A DNA stretch of 64,000 nucleotides from Pascua guehoae (Eukaryota > Basidiomycota > Tremellomycetes > Trichosporonales > Trichosporonaceae): NCBI GenBank assembly GCA_001600415.1, contig BCJX01000022.1:282309-346308 (forward strand). The letters run 5' to 3'. Under the pieces are notes generated by a model that saw nothing but the letters and a program-made list of their open reading frames with translations, made no database searches and was not told the origin of the DNA. Within the stretch, counting starts at the first letter, position 1; every line of letters begins with the position of its first letter. The translations under genes and the position numbers were made by a program. Below, piece by piece: positions 20,199-30,271 of the stretch.

Positions 20199-23100
20199 TG
20201 GGAATGAGGACAAGGAGGGAGAGTGGAGAAAGAATGCAATAAGCGAACTTGGGGGAGACATGGGATGTGAGGCAAAGGACAATCGAGTAAATGGGTGGTG
20301 GTCACGTTCGCCTGCCTCGCCTGTCAGGGAAGGAGTTGGCGCCAAGATGGTCGCATGGTTCTCTTCTCGCTCACTGGTTCTCTTCTCGACGGTGGCCTGT
20401 AGCGCACGGCCACTCCTGACGGGCCCAGGAGGGCCGTGTGGTCTGTGTAGGACACCTGGTGCGTGCCCATGCACAGGTGCATTCCTGCATATTGCACAAC
20501 TTCAGGAGCCGGGGGGAACAACGTGGCACAGTGCCGCTTGAATGCTCAAAGTTGGCCTGTGCGTTATTTTTCCGCCGCAACGGCCCCAAACTGTGCACTG
20601 TGGGCGAGGTTAAACTGTATCCACAGCTGAAACGACGCGGCTAATGGTGCCAACTTGAGCATGCTTCGTCAAAGAGCAGTATGCATATTACCCGTGTGTT
20701 GAAGAACCTGGGGAAGCAGTCAAGTATCGGAAGCATTGAGAGTCGCCACATCGAGGTACACGTAATGATGGCGAACAGTTCAGCCAGGGAGCGTTCTGTC
20801 ATTCAGTACACACAAGCAGATATTCCAGTAGGTCCCATAGATTTCAACGCCGTGAGGAATGAGAAGCATGGCCGCTTGGGCGATAGTCATCGATAAACAC
20901 ATTCTCAGTGGAGCCCCAAGAGATCAATTGTACTAGCCACGCTGTACCTCGTTTGGTAAGCAGCCTAGACACCAATGTAGGGGGGGTGGCTTTCACAAAG
21001 AAACTGCTTTGCTACTCCACAGCATGTCGCGAACACAGATCTTGTGGTAACCACAAACCAGGTAGACAACAAACACGTAATTCTGGAGGTTGAGGTTCGG
21101 ACTCCATTCTGCGCTGCAGCAATTGGGGCAAGATGGCCAATTTGAAGGCAGCTGCTCTTAGAGCAGAACGAGTAGCAAGATCTCTCCCATTGGTTAGGAC
21201 CGCCTCTGCCATAGGAATGCTAACGGGCGGAATGCTGTGGGGGATGGTCAGCAGCCAGCACTTCGATTGAATGTCGAGCTCGCCACTCAGTTGGTTGATC
21301 GGTTGTGGGCAAACACCACTGCGATTGTAAGTGTTCAAAAGGCAGCACAGATTTGACAAGCGTCGCTGCAATGAAGGGGAGAACTCGACGATACGGCTGG
21401 AGCAAAGCCTTGAAGTGTTGGTGAAGTTGATCCGGCAGGGGACCTAGCCTGATTGTGCGATAAATCCTGACATTTTCCCGTTTTATTTGAGGTTTGGTAC
21501 TGCTGTGCCCATGTGTCAATAGATACGTCTGTAAACAACTTGTTTTGCGGCTGCCCAATTGATATCAGTGGTCAGTGGGGCACTTGTGTGTTGTGTGGGT
21601 GTGGTGATGTCGGCTTCCATATCAGTAGCGTTGCGGAACCAACGTTTAGAATGCGAGATGTCGCGCTGTGTTAGTACTGTAGATTGCGTCTACCGATGGT
21701 GCACTCTCGTTTAACTTGCCTCGGACCTTGCTCCTCAATACTCGCTGTCATTGGGCACGGGCAACTCGACCAGTTGGCCGTCCATCTCCCGCTCTCGTCT
21801 CTTCGCCCGTTGATGTCATTCGCTTATTATTGTGATTTCCCTTGTTACTCATGACCAGCTGCCCGTCCAACTCCCGCTCTGGCGCCTTCGCTGATCCCAC
21901 ACACCAGCCCTCAGATCGCTGCATGGCGCGAGAACCTGCACCTTTCGCGTGGTGTGGTTAACCTCCACTACAAGCCCGATTTGAGCTTGGGCGAGCACGA
22001 GTGGATCACTCGACGAATTGGATTGGGCCCCAGGCAGTGGATGTTTGTATTGTCGGGCATACTTTCGCAAAGACGGGGAAAACAGACGGGGGCGAGATCA
22101 TGAGTCTTTCCATTCCGGAATGCTCGAAAGCCGAGCTGAGACATGTTGTGCCAAGGCTCGGTTCAACTGTTCAACAGTGGCCCCGAAACCCAGGATGGCG
22201 GCCCCTGCTTGGGCCAGTGTCGTTGGGAGCATGAAGTGTTTTGCTGGCCACTACGGTGTAATGGGCCCGGTCCATGGGGCGTGGAGTGTGCTAGGGCTTC
22301 ATCCGAGGTATACCCAGGGATTGCCAGTGTGGGGCGACGGCTATGACTGAGATCGGGGAAATGATGACGACAGGAGGTGCGGGGGCCTGTGCCGATGATG
22401 TTGAGATTGCCAGCACGGACGTGACATTGCCGACGGTGGGAGAATGGTTGACGACGATGTGCGTGGCTGTTGACATCTCCGTACTGAACGGATCGGGCCC
22501 ACATGCTACCATGAGAATGAAATGAAGTCTGAAGTACCACCGACGTCAGCTGACATGGCCTTTGTGGCTTGGTGGGAGTGTGCGCATATGGTTGAGACGA
22601 TCACATGACGGAGAGATAAGGTTTCGGTTCCAGTTGTGTGGAACCCTCGTGTGTTGTACCTCTCTCAACCTACCATAACATCCAACTGTCCAACTTTATC
22701 AATGCCAAGAACGACCGTGCGTACATAAACGCTCCCGACTCCATCCTTGACCCACATGGGCACTTCTTACCCCTCTCTTACCATCCGCTTTCAGCTGGCC
22801 AACTCGATCATGCCAAGGACGTCTATGCCGGCACGCGTGTCATACAGTCAGCCACCGACGAGTCGGCCACTGGACTAGACCCTCTTATGTTACTGTATCA
22901 CGCCAAGAACGACCAATCGCGCACGAGTGCCATGAAGTAAGCGCTAACGCCACTGTCTCATTCCGCAACTCTTACATTGCCCAGCCGAGGACAACAAAGT
23001 GGGCAGCGCGACCATGCTCGAGCGCGATTGACCGCATGGGCATCCGAATATCTTGACATGTCGCCAAGATGAGGCCAAGGGATCGTATTCTCGGGGACCC

Positions 23101-23258
23101 GCGTGGTGGCCTCTGTACGCCTCAGCGGTCATCACCGACACTAACAAGTTCACCGTCGTGCAGTACTTTAAGGCTCGCTCTAGGCAAGGGGCTGTCTTGT
23201 TCACGACCCACCTTCCTTCACGACGCACCACCTTCCTTCACGCCCCTCATTTCCAAAT
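20199..23258. other. Three-kilobase region without a recognisable gene
   Basis: Several leftward frames between 21000 and 21560 are long but do not join by good splice sites and show no domain. The phrase GCCAAGAACGACC recurs near 22703 and 22902 in otherwise ordinary sequence. The right end should contain the promoter of the phospholipase gene. A lineage-specific gene or a long non-coding RNA cannot be excluded. Confidence 0.35.
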
Positions 23259-24021
23259 ATGCTCTTCCAGTCGCTCCTCCCCCTCGTCGCGCTTTTGACC
23301 GCGGTGGTCGCACACCCCAGTGTACCCGACGAGATTGTCGCCTGGCAGGCCCTCGAGTCCGACCCGCAGGTCGCTGCGTTCCTCCACCCCGAAGAGGTAG
23401 AGGCGTTCTTTGAGGACGATGTGAGTATTCCCATGTCGGGAGGCGATTCCTCACCTTGGTCTTACCTCCCAAGCACATTCACTTTCATGCAGGATACTGA
23501 CACGTACAGTACGTCAGCACTGAACTTGATGCACGTGATGCCGCCGCGCTCGTCGGAGCATCCTTCGACCTCGCAGAGCGCGAAGTGAGTCTTCTCTGGT
23601 TCAAGGAAACCCCACCCCCAAACCACCATCCAGGGACCACGCTGACACCAAGGCCGCCGCGGAACAGCGCGACCTCGCCGAGCGCGACGCATCCGGGCGC
23701 TGCCTCAAGGGTACCGCTAAGTCCAACGGGGTCGCGCCCAAGGCCAACGGGTGCGGTGCCGGCTGGGGGCCCAAGATCGACCTCAAGGAACTGGGTCCCT
23801 GCTGCAACGCCCACGACATTTGCTGGGGCACATGCTCCAAGTCGCGCAACACGTGCGACTCGGCATTCTTGTCCTGCATGAACAGCAAGTGTGCCAAGGT
23901 CTCGCTTGTTCGCAGGCCCGGGTGCTACATTGTCGCAGGCACCGCGTACGCGGCCGTCCGCAGTACCGTCGGACAGGCTACGTTTTTGGCCGCGTCCAAG
24001 AAGCACTGCAAGTGTGTTTAG
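23259..24021 (+). CDS. Secreted phospholipase A2, group XII-like, 201 aa
   Basis: Exons 23259-23420, 23510-23584 and 23653-24021 join in phase to 201 residues. Residues 1-18 (MLFQSLLPLVALLTAVVA) are a signal peptide. An acidic region (about 20-100) may be a propeptide. The core CGAGWGPKIDLKELGPCCN, AHDICWGTCSKSRNTC and FLSCMNSKC matches the sPLA2 catalytic helix CCxxHDxC, with His133 and Asp134 as the catalytic pair. The short calcium loop and Cys spacing resemble animal group XII sPLA2 more than the shorter fungal/bacterial group XIV enzymes. It should hydrolyse the sn-2 ester of phospholipids outside the cell, using calcium. The intron before exon 2 has an ACTGAC branch and could also use CAG at 23491-23493, but that frame ends early. 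Confidence 0.85.
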
Positions 24022-24753
24022 ATGACGACTTTGAGACGAAAGAATGACCCCGATCCCGATCACGACCCCCGCAGTTGGCGACGTGAGAGCCGCCTGACCT
24101 CGTTCCTTTACGACCACCACGAGCCGTGTCTCCGATAAATGTAGTTTGATAATTAAAGTAAAAGACAGAATGAAAGAAGTCTAGTTGTTCAAGCTTGTGG
24201 GATGGGCGGCGTCCAGGCCGAGTGCACCTAAGGCCTCGGAGGAAATACACGGCCAAAAGCAACGGTGCAGCTGCTTGAACAACGTGTGTAGGTGGGGCAC
24301 CCCCCGCAACCGAATGAGATGGTTGTGGCACACAATGCACCGGTCTGCCACACCGTTGGAGCGCAGGCGTATAAAGGTTCGAGTGTCAGTAGTAGCATGA
24401 GGCCGAACCTTTTTGCCACACTGACGGTGGTGCCTTGCAAGGAGAACGAGTCATGCTTCCATCTCCTGCACGTGATACTTCTGCTCGTTCTGCTAGACCA
24501 CGGCGGCTTATAGCGTCCTTGGTAGCGGTAAGCTGGGCGTTGACATGGTGGATGGCCTGGGCAACGTCGGCAGTCTTGGCCGGCATCGACTGTCTTCATC
24601 TCGGCGGTCCCCTCGGTAACGTCAGCGGTGTCCGCAGAGGTGGCAAACGCCTCGTATAACAACCAGAGCTCCCAGGAAAAGCCCACACTTCGAACTCATT
24701 CAATAGTGGGCAAAAAAGGTCACGACTCCTGGAGAGCGCACACGCAAAAGAGA
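24022..24753. other. Intergenic region with possible minus-strand coding relic
   Basis: On the minus strand a stretch at about 24586-24386 (AKTADVAQAIHHVNAQLTA) and another at about 24686-24600 (LYEAFATSADTADVTEGTAE) look protein-like. They lie in different frames without a splice pair that joins them, so a decayed or unresolved gene is possible. A plus-strand TATAAAG lies near 24370. Confidence 0.3.
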
Positions 24754-24842
24754 AGGTCACGACGGGGATCGAACCCGCGATCTCCTGATTACAAACTATT
24801 ACGTAATCGTAGTCAGACGCCGTACCATTTGGCCACGCGACC
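24754..24842 (-). tRNA. tRNA-Arg (ACG) with intron
   Basis: On the minus strand the acceptor stem GGTCGCG pairs with CGTGACC, and the D-arm (GCC-loop-GGC) and T-arm (GCGGG-TTCGATC-CCCGT) fold well. The anticodon stem TCTGA/TCAGG holds C-T-A-C-G-A, giving anticodon ACG. About 17 nt (starting TTACGTAATAG) follow position 37 and are the intron. The overall sequence matches eukaryotic tRNA-Arg(ACG). Confidence 0.9.
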
Positions 24843-26320
24843 TTGCTGAAAGTAGGGGATTTTGCTTATTTATAAGCATTGTGTATCCGCGACCGATGTA
24901 TTATCAGCAAGATCGGCGGAGGTCCCGCCGCCCGCGGAGCCTCGGGCCGCCACGGCGATGGGGTGGGCGACAATGGTGTCGAGCCCGAAGGTGGCCAGGT
25001 CGGAGGTGGTGAGAGGAGGGGTAGGGGGTGGGGAATGGCGTGCAGGTGGTTCGGGATGAAGTGTGGTGTTTATGCGAGCCGAGTTTCCTCTTTGTCCTTG
25101 ACGTGTGTGGCATACCGCATGGCACATCTGTCATATTCACCGTTCACATCCCACGCACGCTCCGAACGCCCTCGCCCGGCCCGGGCCCATGGCTTGCATG
25201 CCCAGCGAGCGGTTCTAGCCCCGTTTGCGCGTATACTATACCGGTGTACTGCGGAGCCGAGAGGAAATGACACCAAGGCGTGAGAGGGGCCGTCAGCGCA
25301 AATCAGTGGGGATGGGCAGGCAGACAGTCCAGTCTTGTGGCGGAACAAGTCTTCCACAGGCAGGCCACGCGAATGTACACGAGGACCAAGGCTACCGAGG
25401 CGGGTGAGAACGCGGGAGAGGGCAATGTCGAGGCCGACAGGGTGGTCACTTGTACTTTTGTGGGCGGCACATGTCCAAACCAGAGACGAAGTGGGGTAGT
25501 CTCACGGACATTCCACCACTTCAGCTCCTTTTCCGGGACCGTGCAGTTTATGGTGGGAGAATGTGCCGCCCACAGTATCGTTTGGCTGTTAGCTGTTCGG
25601 CGTACGCGTAGCGAGTGGCTGTTTGTCTCTTAGCCATGTTGAAATTGCACTCCCCGCCGCTGGACAAATCCCCGCGATGCCACCTGCAGTCCGGAACAAC
25701 TGGATGACTGCTCGTCGTTTCGCGCACACCTTGAGCTCCCTGAAGAGACTATGGCACTAGTCAGCAATGGCAGAAACGAGGACGGGGCACAACGTGATGT
25801 GTATGAAGGAGTGGGGCGGTGAGGAGCGTGAGGGCGGGTTGATTCCCATTGTCCAAGGCCCAGTTCAAGGGCGTTCATTGACCAATCAATGTCCAAGACA
25901 TCTGAGCCAGAGCTGCCCAGCAGGCGACGTTTGCAGGATCGCAGACCCAGCATCGACTTGATCTGGTACCCTTGTATGTTTCTTGTGCCAGACGGCATCT
26001 CTTGCATCTTGGACCATCTTGGCACAATGACCCCCGATCTACTGCAGAACCGCTGTTGATGTATCCACCTCGTTTAACTGCAGGCGGAGTGAGTGTGAAA
26101 TGGGTCGTGTGGTCAACAAGACCACCCCGTTTCCGTGTCAACGTGTGAGCCGATACTTGCATCGCAGATCCGATACCCATCGCCTGTAACCGATCAGGCT
26201 GAGCGAGAAACCGAGCGACCGTCACGAACGACCGGTAGTAACGATATTTAAGTCTGTCCTCTGACCCTGCGTTCCCCATCTTTGCCAACCACCCTCATTC
26301 AGCACCCACCGTCACAGACA
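24843..26320. other. Intergenic region; no gene recognised
   Basis: A minus-strand frame ending near 24870 (TSDLATFGLDTIVAHPIAVA) looks protein-like but has no start codon or upstream exon I can support. The right end is the promoter of the WSC-domain gene, with a TATTTAA element near 26245, about 75 bases before its ATG. Confidence 0.35.
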
Positions 26321-27403
26321 ATGCTGCACCTCACCTCTCCCCGCCTCTTCACGTCCTTCATCGTCGCCGTCCTGCTTTGCGCGGGCAGCGTCAGTGCGGG
26401 TCGTGGCCACGGTAAAGACTGCCCCGCGCCCGAGCCCGAGCCCGAAGTCCCCGAGCCCGAGACGCCCGAACCCGAGGTCCCCGTCCCCAGCGACACCGCG
26501 ACGTTTATCGGGTGTGCACTTTCCATCGGGGAGGGGACGGCGGTATCGGCCACCTCTTTGGAGGAGTGCAGTGTGAGTCCAGCAGCGAGTCGGTATCACG
26601 CGAGTATCGCGCAGGTGCGCGAGCTGAGACGTGTCACTGGCGCGACCAGCCACACCACCCCGTGCATGACAAGCTGGAGGTGGAGTGGCGCCGTCCCCAT
26701 TCTCGGAGGGAGGGTGGACGAGAGGGCTGCTTGATGTCATGACGTCAGGCGCAATTAGTCGAGTGTGTCATGAGCACCAGCACGCATCCACATTGGTCAC
26801 GTCTTTTGTGGTCCAGTTCAGCCACAGTACGCAGACGCTGACGCCAGTCTACATGCGCCACGACGTACGCGTTCTACAATGCCCAGACCCACGCGTGCGC
26901 GTGTGGCGACACGGCGCCCGCGCCGTCCGACCTGCTGTTTGGTAACCCCGACAACTGTACGGGGTTCATTGTGGGTACTGTTGCGACGGACGCTGTGGAA
27001 GTAGAGGAGAGAAGGTACTCCAAACGGCCCAGTGCCCGGTTCCACTCGTGCCCTCACCCTATTACCACTCGTACACACGCCAAAGGCATGGCCCCAGCGC
27101 GACACTACCCGGCGGCCCAGGACTAACACGCAGACCACCACCCGCACCGCCTGGACGTTTTCCACCTGCACGACCCTCCTGAGCATCCACCCCGACGACG
27201 CGACGACGCCCGACAACCCGGGCCCGGGCCCGATCCCCGCCCCGCACCCGTGTTTCGACCTGTGCGCCGGCGAGCAGTACAGGTTTGCCATTACGTACCC
27301 CGGTGTCGAGGCCGGGGCGTGGTTCTGCAACTGCCTCGAGCACGAGGCGGGGCTGATGGAGGCAGAGTGTGGGCCCGACGTGTACTTTGTCTTTGGGCGG
27401 TAG
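26321..27403 (+). CDS. Secreted WSC-domain protein, 214 aa
   Basis: Exons 26321-26572, 26848-26970 and 27134-27403 join in phase to 214 residues. The first about 27 residues (LFTSFIVAVLLCAGSVSA core) form a signal peptide. A Pro/Glu spacer (PEPEPEVPEPETPEPEV) follows. Then comes a WSC-type Cys-rich domain: FIGCALSIGEGTAVSATSLE, CATTYAFYNAQTHACACGD and PDNCTGF. A second segment, CFDLCAGEQYRFAITYPGVE then AWFCNCLEHEAGLM, looks like part of another WSC-like unit. WSC domains bind wall polysaccharides such as glucan. No membrane span or GPI signal is seen, so it is probably secreted rather than a Wsc sensor. Intron 1 is long (275 nt) with a GCTGACGCCAG acceptor; the donor of intron 2 (GTGGGT at 26971) is the weakest boundary. 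Confidence 0.75.
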
Positions 27404-27974
27404 GGTGTCGCTCGGGGGGGCGGAAGTGCGTGCGATGAGAAGGGGGACGGGGAGGGAACGGTGGCTGCGTGGAAGATGGTCAAGCCGGTGCGACGGACGG
27501 TAAGGACATGAACAGGGTTTGAGGATATGAGTGTGGTATGGCTCTCGGATACATGGCACGGGAGAAGGTCGTGCGCGTCGTGATGGATTGTGGGTGATGC
27601 ATGTTCATGAGTTGTGGCAGACGAGGACGGTTCTGGTCCAGTGGCCAGCGGCTAGCCGCCAGCGACTGGCGGTGCCAGGCGTTTCTGTGAGGTTGGGGCC
27701 TGGAGGAGCACACTCAAAGTTTCGGAGCTGCGCGCCTGCGCCAAAACTCTGCGTGTCAGTGTGACAAGATGGCCCCCGAGCTGCGCCAGCGCGTCAGTTA
27801 ATTCGCAAGTCAGTGCGAGGAGCGTGCAGCCAAGGTCGGGTGTGCACCGGAAAGTCTGCGTTGTTGCGAATCACGATGGCGAGCGATGCCAGCACCCAGG
27901 GGGGGCCATCTGTGTCGATCCCACGAGCTTGGGCGCAAATCCCAGTCCGGGCCTCCTGACGCCCAAAAAGGATT
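27404..27974. other. Intergenic region; no gene recognised
   Basis: It lies between the WSC gene and tRNA-Ser. No coding or RNA feature is supported. Confidence 0.4.
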
Positions 27975-28071
27975 CGACGTTGACATGATTCGAACATGCG
28001 CTCCCGAAGGAAGTTGATAGGTAGAACGACTCGGTTCTAGTCAACCGCGTTAACCACTCCGCCACAACGCC
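27975..28071 (-). tRNA. tRNA-Ser (AGA) with intron
   Basis: On the minus strand GGCGTTG pairs with CAACGTC as acceptor stem. The GTTGA/TCAAC anticodon stem holds C-T-A-G-A-A, giving anticodon AGA. An intron of about 16 nt (CCGAGTCGTTCTACC...) follows position 37. The long variable arm (TTCCTTCGGGAG) is typical of tRNA-Ser, and the T-arm GCATG-TTCGAAT-CATGT folds perfectly. Confidence 0.9.
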
Positions 28072-30271
28072 CATGACAAATCCTCCGAACCAGCGGCACT
28101 GCCCCGCGACGGTGAAACCCACCCGCACACGTTGACATGTGCAGGAGCTCACGAGCGGCTCGAGCGCGGGAATGGGAGGGCTATTCCAACGAACTGATGT
28201 GGTGCCCGAGAGGCTGCAGTGGGCAGGTCACAGGACGCCCTATAAACACGCGCTACACGCACGGTTCGGCGAATGCTCTTCAACCCAAACTCGGGTGCTT
28301 GGGTCTTTGTCACGGGAGTGGGTAACGAGGGGGCAGCGCGGTGGCCGGGCCGCGGGCCGGTGGCTGGGTGGCAAGTGCGGCAAGGGCGGCATTGAAGCGA
28401 GGCGGGGTTTGCGGTATGCACAGGATTCGGTCCATCAAATCTCACGCACAACGTGCGACCGCGGGGCGGTGACTGCGGTCCGAGCACTGCGCCTGTCTCT
28501 GAACGTGTGTGTGGGTGTGTGTACTGAGGGCATGGGTGTCAAGAGGAGGGGCATGTATGCAGTATGTAAAAATAGGGACGGAGAGAAGTGACAAGGATCG
28601 ACCAGGCTACTGCAGACATGCAGACCTGAGCAACTGCGAGCTGGGTCAACTGGGTGCAACCATGCAACTGGGTCAAGCTGTGTGAGCTGGGTCAGCTCGC
28701 AGCTTGCCAGCTTGCCAGCTTGCAAGTGGGCGGTGTGCGAGGCGTCGATGAGATCTGAATCCATGTCGTCAAGGCCCCTTTTTCAAACTCGTTCATGAAA
28801 TAAAAAAGACCCCAACACCCCACACCTAGTCCCACCCCACCAGCCTCGGCATGGTCGGCAGAGCCGGCAGCTGGCAGAAGAGAACACTGGCCGTCCCGTC
28901 GGAAATCTGGGTGCACCGCTCCTAGGATCCTAAGGGAGGGCCAGAACCCGCAAGCCTTTGCCCAACGGAAGCGCGCCCCCAAATCTGATTCCGTTGCCAG
29001 TCGCAAAGCCCAGAAGCATGCCTGTGGCCTGTGGCCTGTGGGCATCTGAGCGCACGGGCCTCCATGTGATTCACTTGAAACCGAAAATACCGATGGAATC
29101 CTTCCTTTTTTTTTTGGCTCTTGCCCCTTGCGCCTGCCTTTACCCCTGGCGCCTCGCCCCGCTCTCGCCCCGTTGCCCTGGTTGGACGCCGCCGTTGGCT
29201 CCCCGCTGGCCGCTATCACATTTTCAGTTTACAAAGATCAGAGAGAGAGAGAGAGAGAGAGAGATCAGACAAGAGATAACGCCACCACGGCTGCCTCGCA
29301 CCTGCGCCTGCGCGCCCACTGCGCCTACGCCGCCACCACTGCCGCTCCACTCGACCCCGCTTGCACTCCAAAGTCGGGATGGCTCGCAAAGCGGTTCATG
29401 GTTGGGCCTCGTGCGCATCCTTTCTGCATTGCTTCTCTTCGCGACTGACGTGCATGCCTTTGTCCCGCGCCCCCGACGCGCCTTCCCTCGATCCATCAGT
29501 TGCATGCCGCTGTGCCCGCTGTCAGTCGCACACCAGAGACCCTTTCGGGGCACCGCCTAGTGTCTCATACATGCACCCAAAAAAAAGTCTTGCCCCGTCG
29601 TAAATTGTGCACTTTGCACCGCAAGATGCGCAGTCCTGGCCCACAGCCCACAGAAAAGACAGACAGAGACGCACAGGGCTGGCTCGCTTCCCTTGCCCCC
29701 CGCACAGGGCGCCGCCAAGGCCTCTAGACTCCCGGCCCTGTCACACTCCACGATGCATCCTTCCTTCCTTGCACTGTACGCTGCTCTTGTCGCACATGAA
29801 CATGCACAATCATGCACACCCCCGACACGCGATTGCCTGCCCCGATACGGCCTATACATGCATGCATGGCCATGCCATGCATCATCGCCTTGTTCCATTC
29901 TACACACTCCTCTGTCTCTCTTTCTGCAGGTCAGTCAGAAGAAGCATACACCCAAAGGCATCGAGGCGTTCGACGGCCCAAACGATACGATCAAGCCTCC
30001 AGCACAGCCGCACGGCGCCGCACCACCCACTTGCACAGCAAAAGGCACAGCTCTCACCGTCAACACTCCACCCTTGCTCGCCGTCTCGACTTTGTCTCTT
30101 GCTCTCCCTCGCGCACAAAAGGAAGCTTGCAGGCGGTCAACTCGTCTCCTCACCCACCCTTCCCCACCCCCACCCCTCTCGGCATCGTCTACGTGACACT
30201 CCTCGGCCAGCAGAGACACCCCACCCCCTTTGCACTCTACCAGCTGATCGACACGCACCCCGACATTGACC
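28072..30271. other. Long upstream region of the chitin synthase gene
   Basis: No protein gene is supported. A plus-strand TATAAA occurs at 28241. Short repeats of CTGGGTCA and CTTGCCAG occur at 28635-28725. A GA repeat lies at 29241-29264. The last kilobase is pyrimidine-rich, like long fungal leader sequences. The chitin synthase promoter and 5' UTR, possibly with an intron ending CTTTCTGCAG near 29932, should lie here. Confidence 0.4.
29241..29264. repeat. (GA)12 microsatellite
   Basis: Twelve perfect GA units lie about 1 kb upstream of the chitin synthase ATG. Confidence 0.9.

Noticed and set aside
21012..21558. Two overlapping minus-strand frames suggesting a gene
   Set aside because: They do not join through canonical splice sites and show no recognisable domain or codon pattern.
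24879..24910. A peptide reading MCIRDR, known as the translation of a sequencing-adapter remnant
   Set aside because: The DNA here (TTGTGTATCCGCGACCG) is not the transposase adapter sequence, so the match is only at protein level and accidental. The first codon is not even ATG.
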